From assembly GCA_002529455.1 (NCBI GenBank), contig NYMS01000011.1, positions 40,126 to 104,125 of the forward strand: a stretch of DNA of 64,000 nt. Direction: 5' to 3'. The notes beneath the pieces were generated by a model. It was not told the origin of the DNA. It saw only the letters and a program-made list of their open reading frames with translations, and made no database searches. Source of the DNA: Glycomyces fuscus (GTDB lineage: Bacteria > Actinomycetota > Actinomycetes > Streptosporangiales > Streptosporangiaceae). The position numbers and the translations under genes were made by a program. Positions 63,473 to 64,000 of this stretch are shown one piece after another (within the stretch, counting starts at the first letter, position 1; each line of letters opens with the position of its first letter).

Positions 63473-64000
63473 TGTGACCCAGGACATGCTGCCTTCGGGT
63501 TGCCAGACCCCCCGGCCGCGGGTAATGTTCTCCGAGTCGCCTCCGAACGGCCCAGGGCCGCGAGGGAGTGCGACACCCCTTCCGAGCGAAACGAACGCGA
63601 ATGTGCGCGGGCGTGCCGGATACCCCCTTCTCCTTCCAACCGAGCCGGTTCGAGTACTGCTCTGAATCGGATAGGCTTCGGGAGAAGCGAAACGGGCTTT
63701 ACCCCGATCAGAAACACCGCAAACCGCCGATTTGGCGGGGCGCGGAACACCTGATAAAGTAAAGACACAACAAAGCGGAAACGCACAACGCCTTCGGCGG
63801 AAAAGCCCACACGGGCTCGTAAGCGAAGAGCGGTTGTTTCTTGAGAACTCAACAGCGCGTGTTTGATTTTCTTTAAGCCATGTTTGTTTTGGCCCCGTCA
63901 CACGCAACCTCACGGTTCGTGTGCAGGGTTCCTTTGATTGGCCGGGGAGACCCGGTTGGTCAGGATTACTTCTAGGTTCACCCGCCCGACCCGTCGGGCA
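63473..64000 (+). promoter_or_regulatory. rRNA operon promoter and leader region
   Basis: No gene. Three promoter-like pairs with 17-bp spacing: TTGCCA/TAATGT (63500, 63523), TTCGAG/TAGGCT (63649, 63672) and TTGGCG/TAAAGT (63732, 63755). A leader follows with TTGAGAACTCAACAGCGCGTG (in parts TTGAGAACTCAACAG and CGCGTG) at about 63,841, typical of the region before actinobacterial 16S genes. The 16S 5' end itself is outside the window, so the assignment is inferred. Confidence 0.75.

Overview
The window is high-GC actinobacterial chromosome, most like Nocardiopsis or a close relative. This is inferred from very GC-rich codons, many GTG starts, a WhiB protein, the bacterial proteasome activator Bpa, and a gene order (wblA, two ArsA-like ATPases, RidA, crp, nth, MarP-like protease, bldG, DEAD helicase, Tad genes, acs, hppA) that resembles the conserved block I know from Streptomyces. 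No 16S sequence is present to settle the genus.

Layout. 1-7.6 kb: serS, bpa with an upstream quinone oxidoreductase, a long Pro-rich ParA/MinD-like ATPase and two tandem universal stress proteins. 7.6-9.9 kb: accessory small genes (VOC protein, YtrA-type GntR regulator with CCTAGC boxes, ATGA-coupled small proteins, small membrane proteins). 10.2-18.8 kb: a genomic island. It is bounded on the right by tRNA-Ser(TGA), and two degenerate copies of that tRNA's 3' end lie at 10,228 and 11,759. The inner segments carry a Fic protein and a two-reverse-transcriptase operon of the DRT3 type (12,426-15,804), in strikingly AT-richer DNA. Directly downstream is a structured intergenic segment containing CACACAC, a candidate for the DRT3 non-coding RNA. 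A NUDIX/GntR pair resembling the Pif/KorSA control genes of actinomycete integrative elements follows, with ACTCAT-N4-ATGAGT operators and small hypothetical genes. No integrase is visible.

18.9-24 kb: a hotdog protein, a sliding-clamp (dnaN-type) gene away from dnaA followed by a DnaA-box cluster, a DUF2786 protein, a membrane protein and a NUDIX hydrolase. 23.9-30.6 kb: a 61-aa peptide gene, a large stem-loop, an AfsR-like SARP/NB-ARC/TPR regulator, a DUF2236 protein, a DUF4037 protein, a secreted AA10 lytic polysaccharide monooxygenase and tRNA-Pro(CGG).

30.6-49.6 kb is mainly core: metallophosphoesterase, YqeY-like protein, bifunctional PBP, WblA, paired ArsA-like ATPases, DUF4177, RidA, NUDIX, MBL hydrolase, Crp, endonuclease III, CoA-type NUDIX, MarP-like membrane protease, anti-sigma/BldG switch, MrfA-type helicase and small TadE/pilin-like proteins. 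49.7-53.7 kb on the minus strand is the Tad secretion set (CpaE-, TadA-, TadB-, TadC-like). 54.6-63.5 kb: a degenerate Fic-like protein, acs, a holin-III-like membrane protein, a fused alpha/beta-hydrolase-DUF309 protein, a proton pyrophosphatase, a 30-aa membrane peptide and a SixA-like phosphatase. The last 0.5 kb looks like the promoter and leader region of an rRNA operon whose 16S gene would begin just outside the window.

Functional themes are cell-envelope and stress control (PBP, MarP-like protease, BldG switch, WblA, Crp), Tad-type surface structures, and a tRNA-anchored defence island with Fic and DRT3 as cargo.
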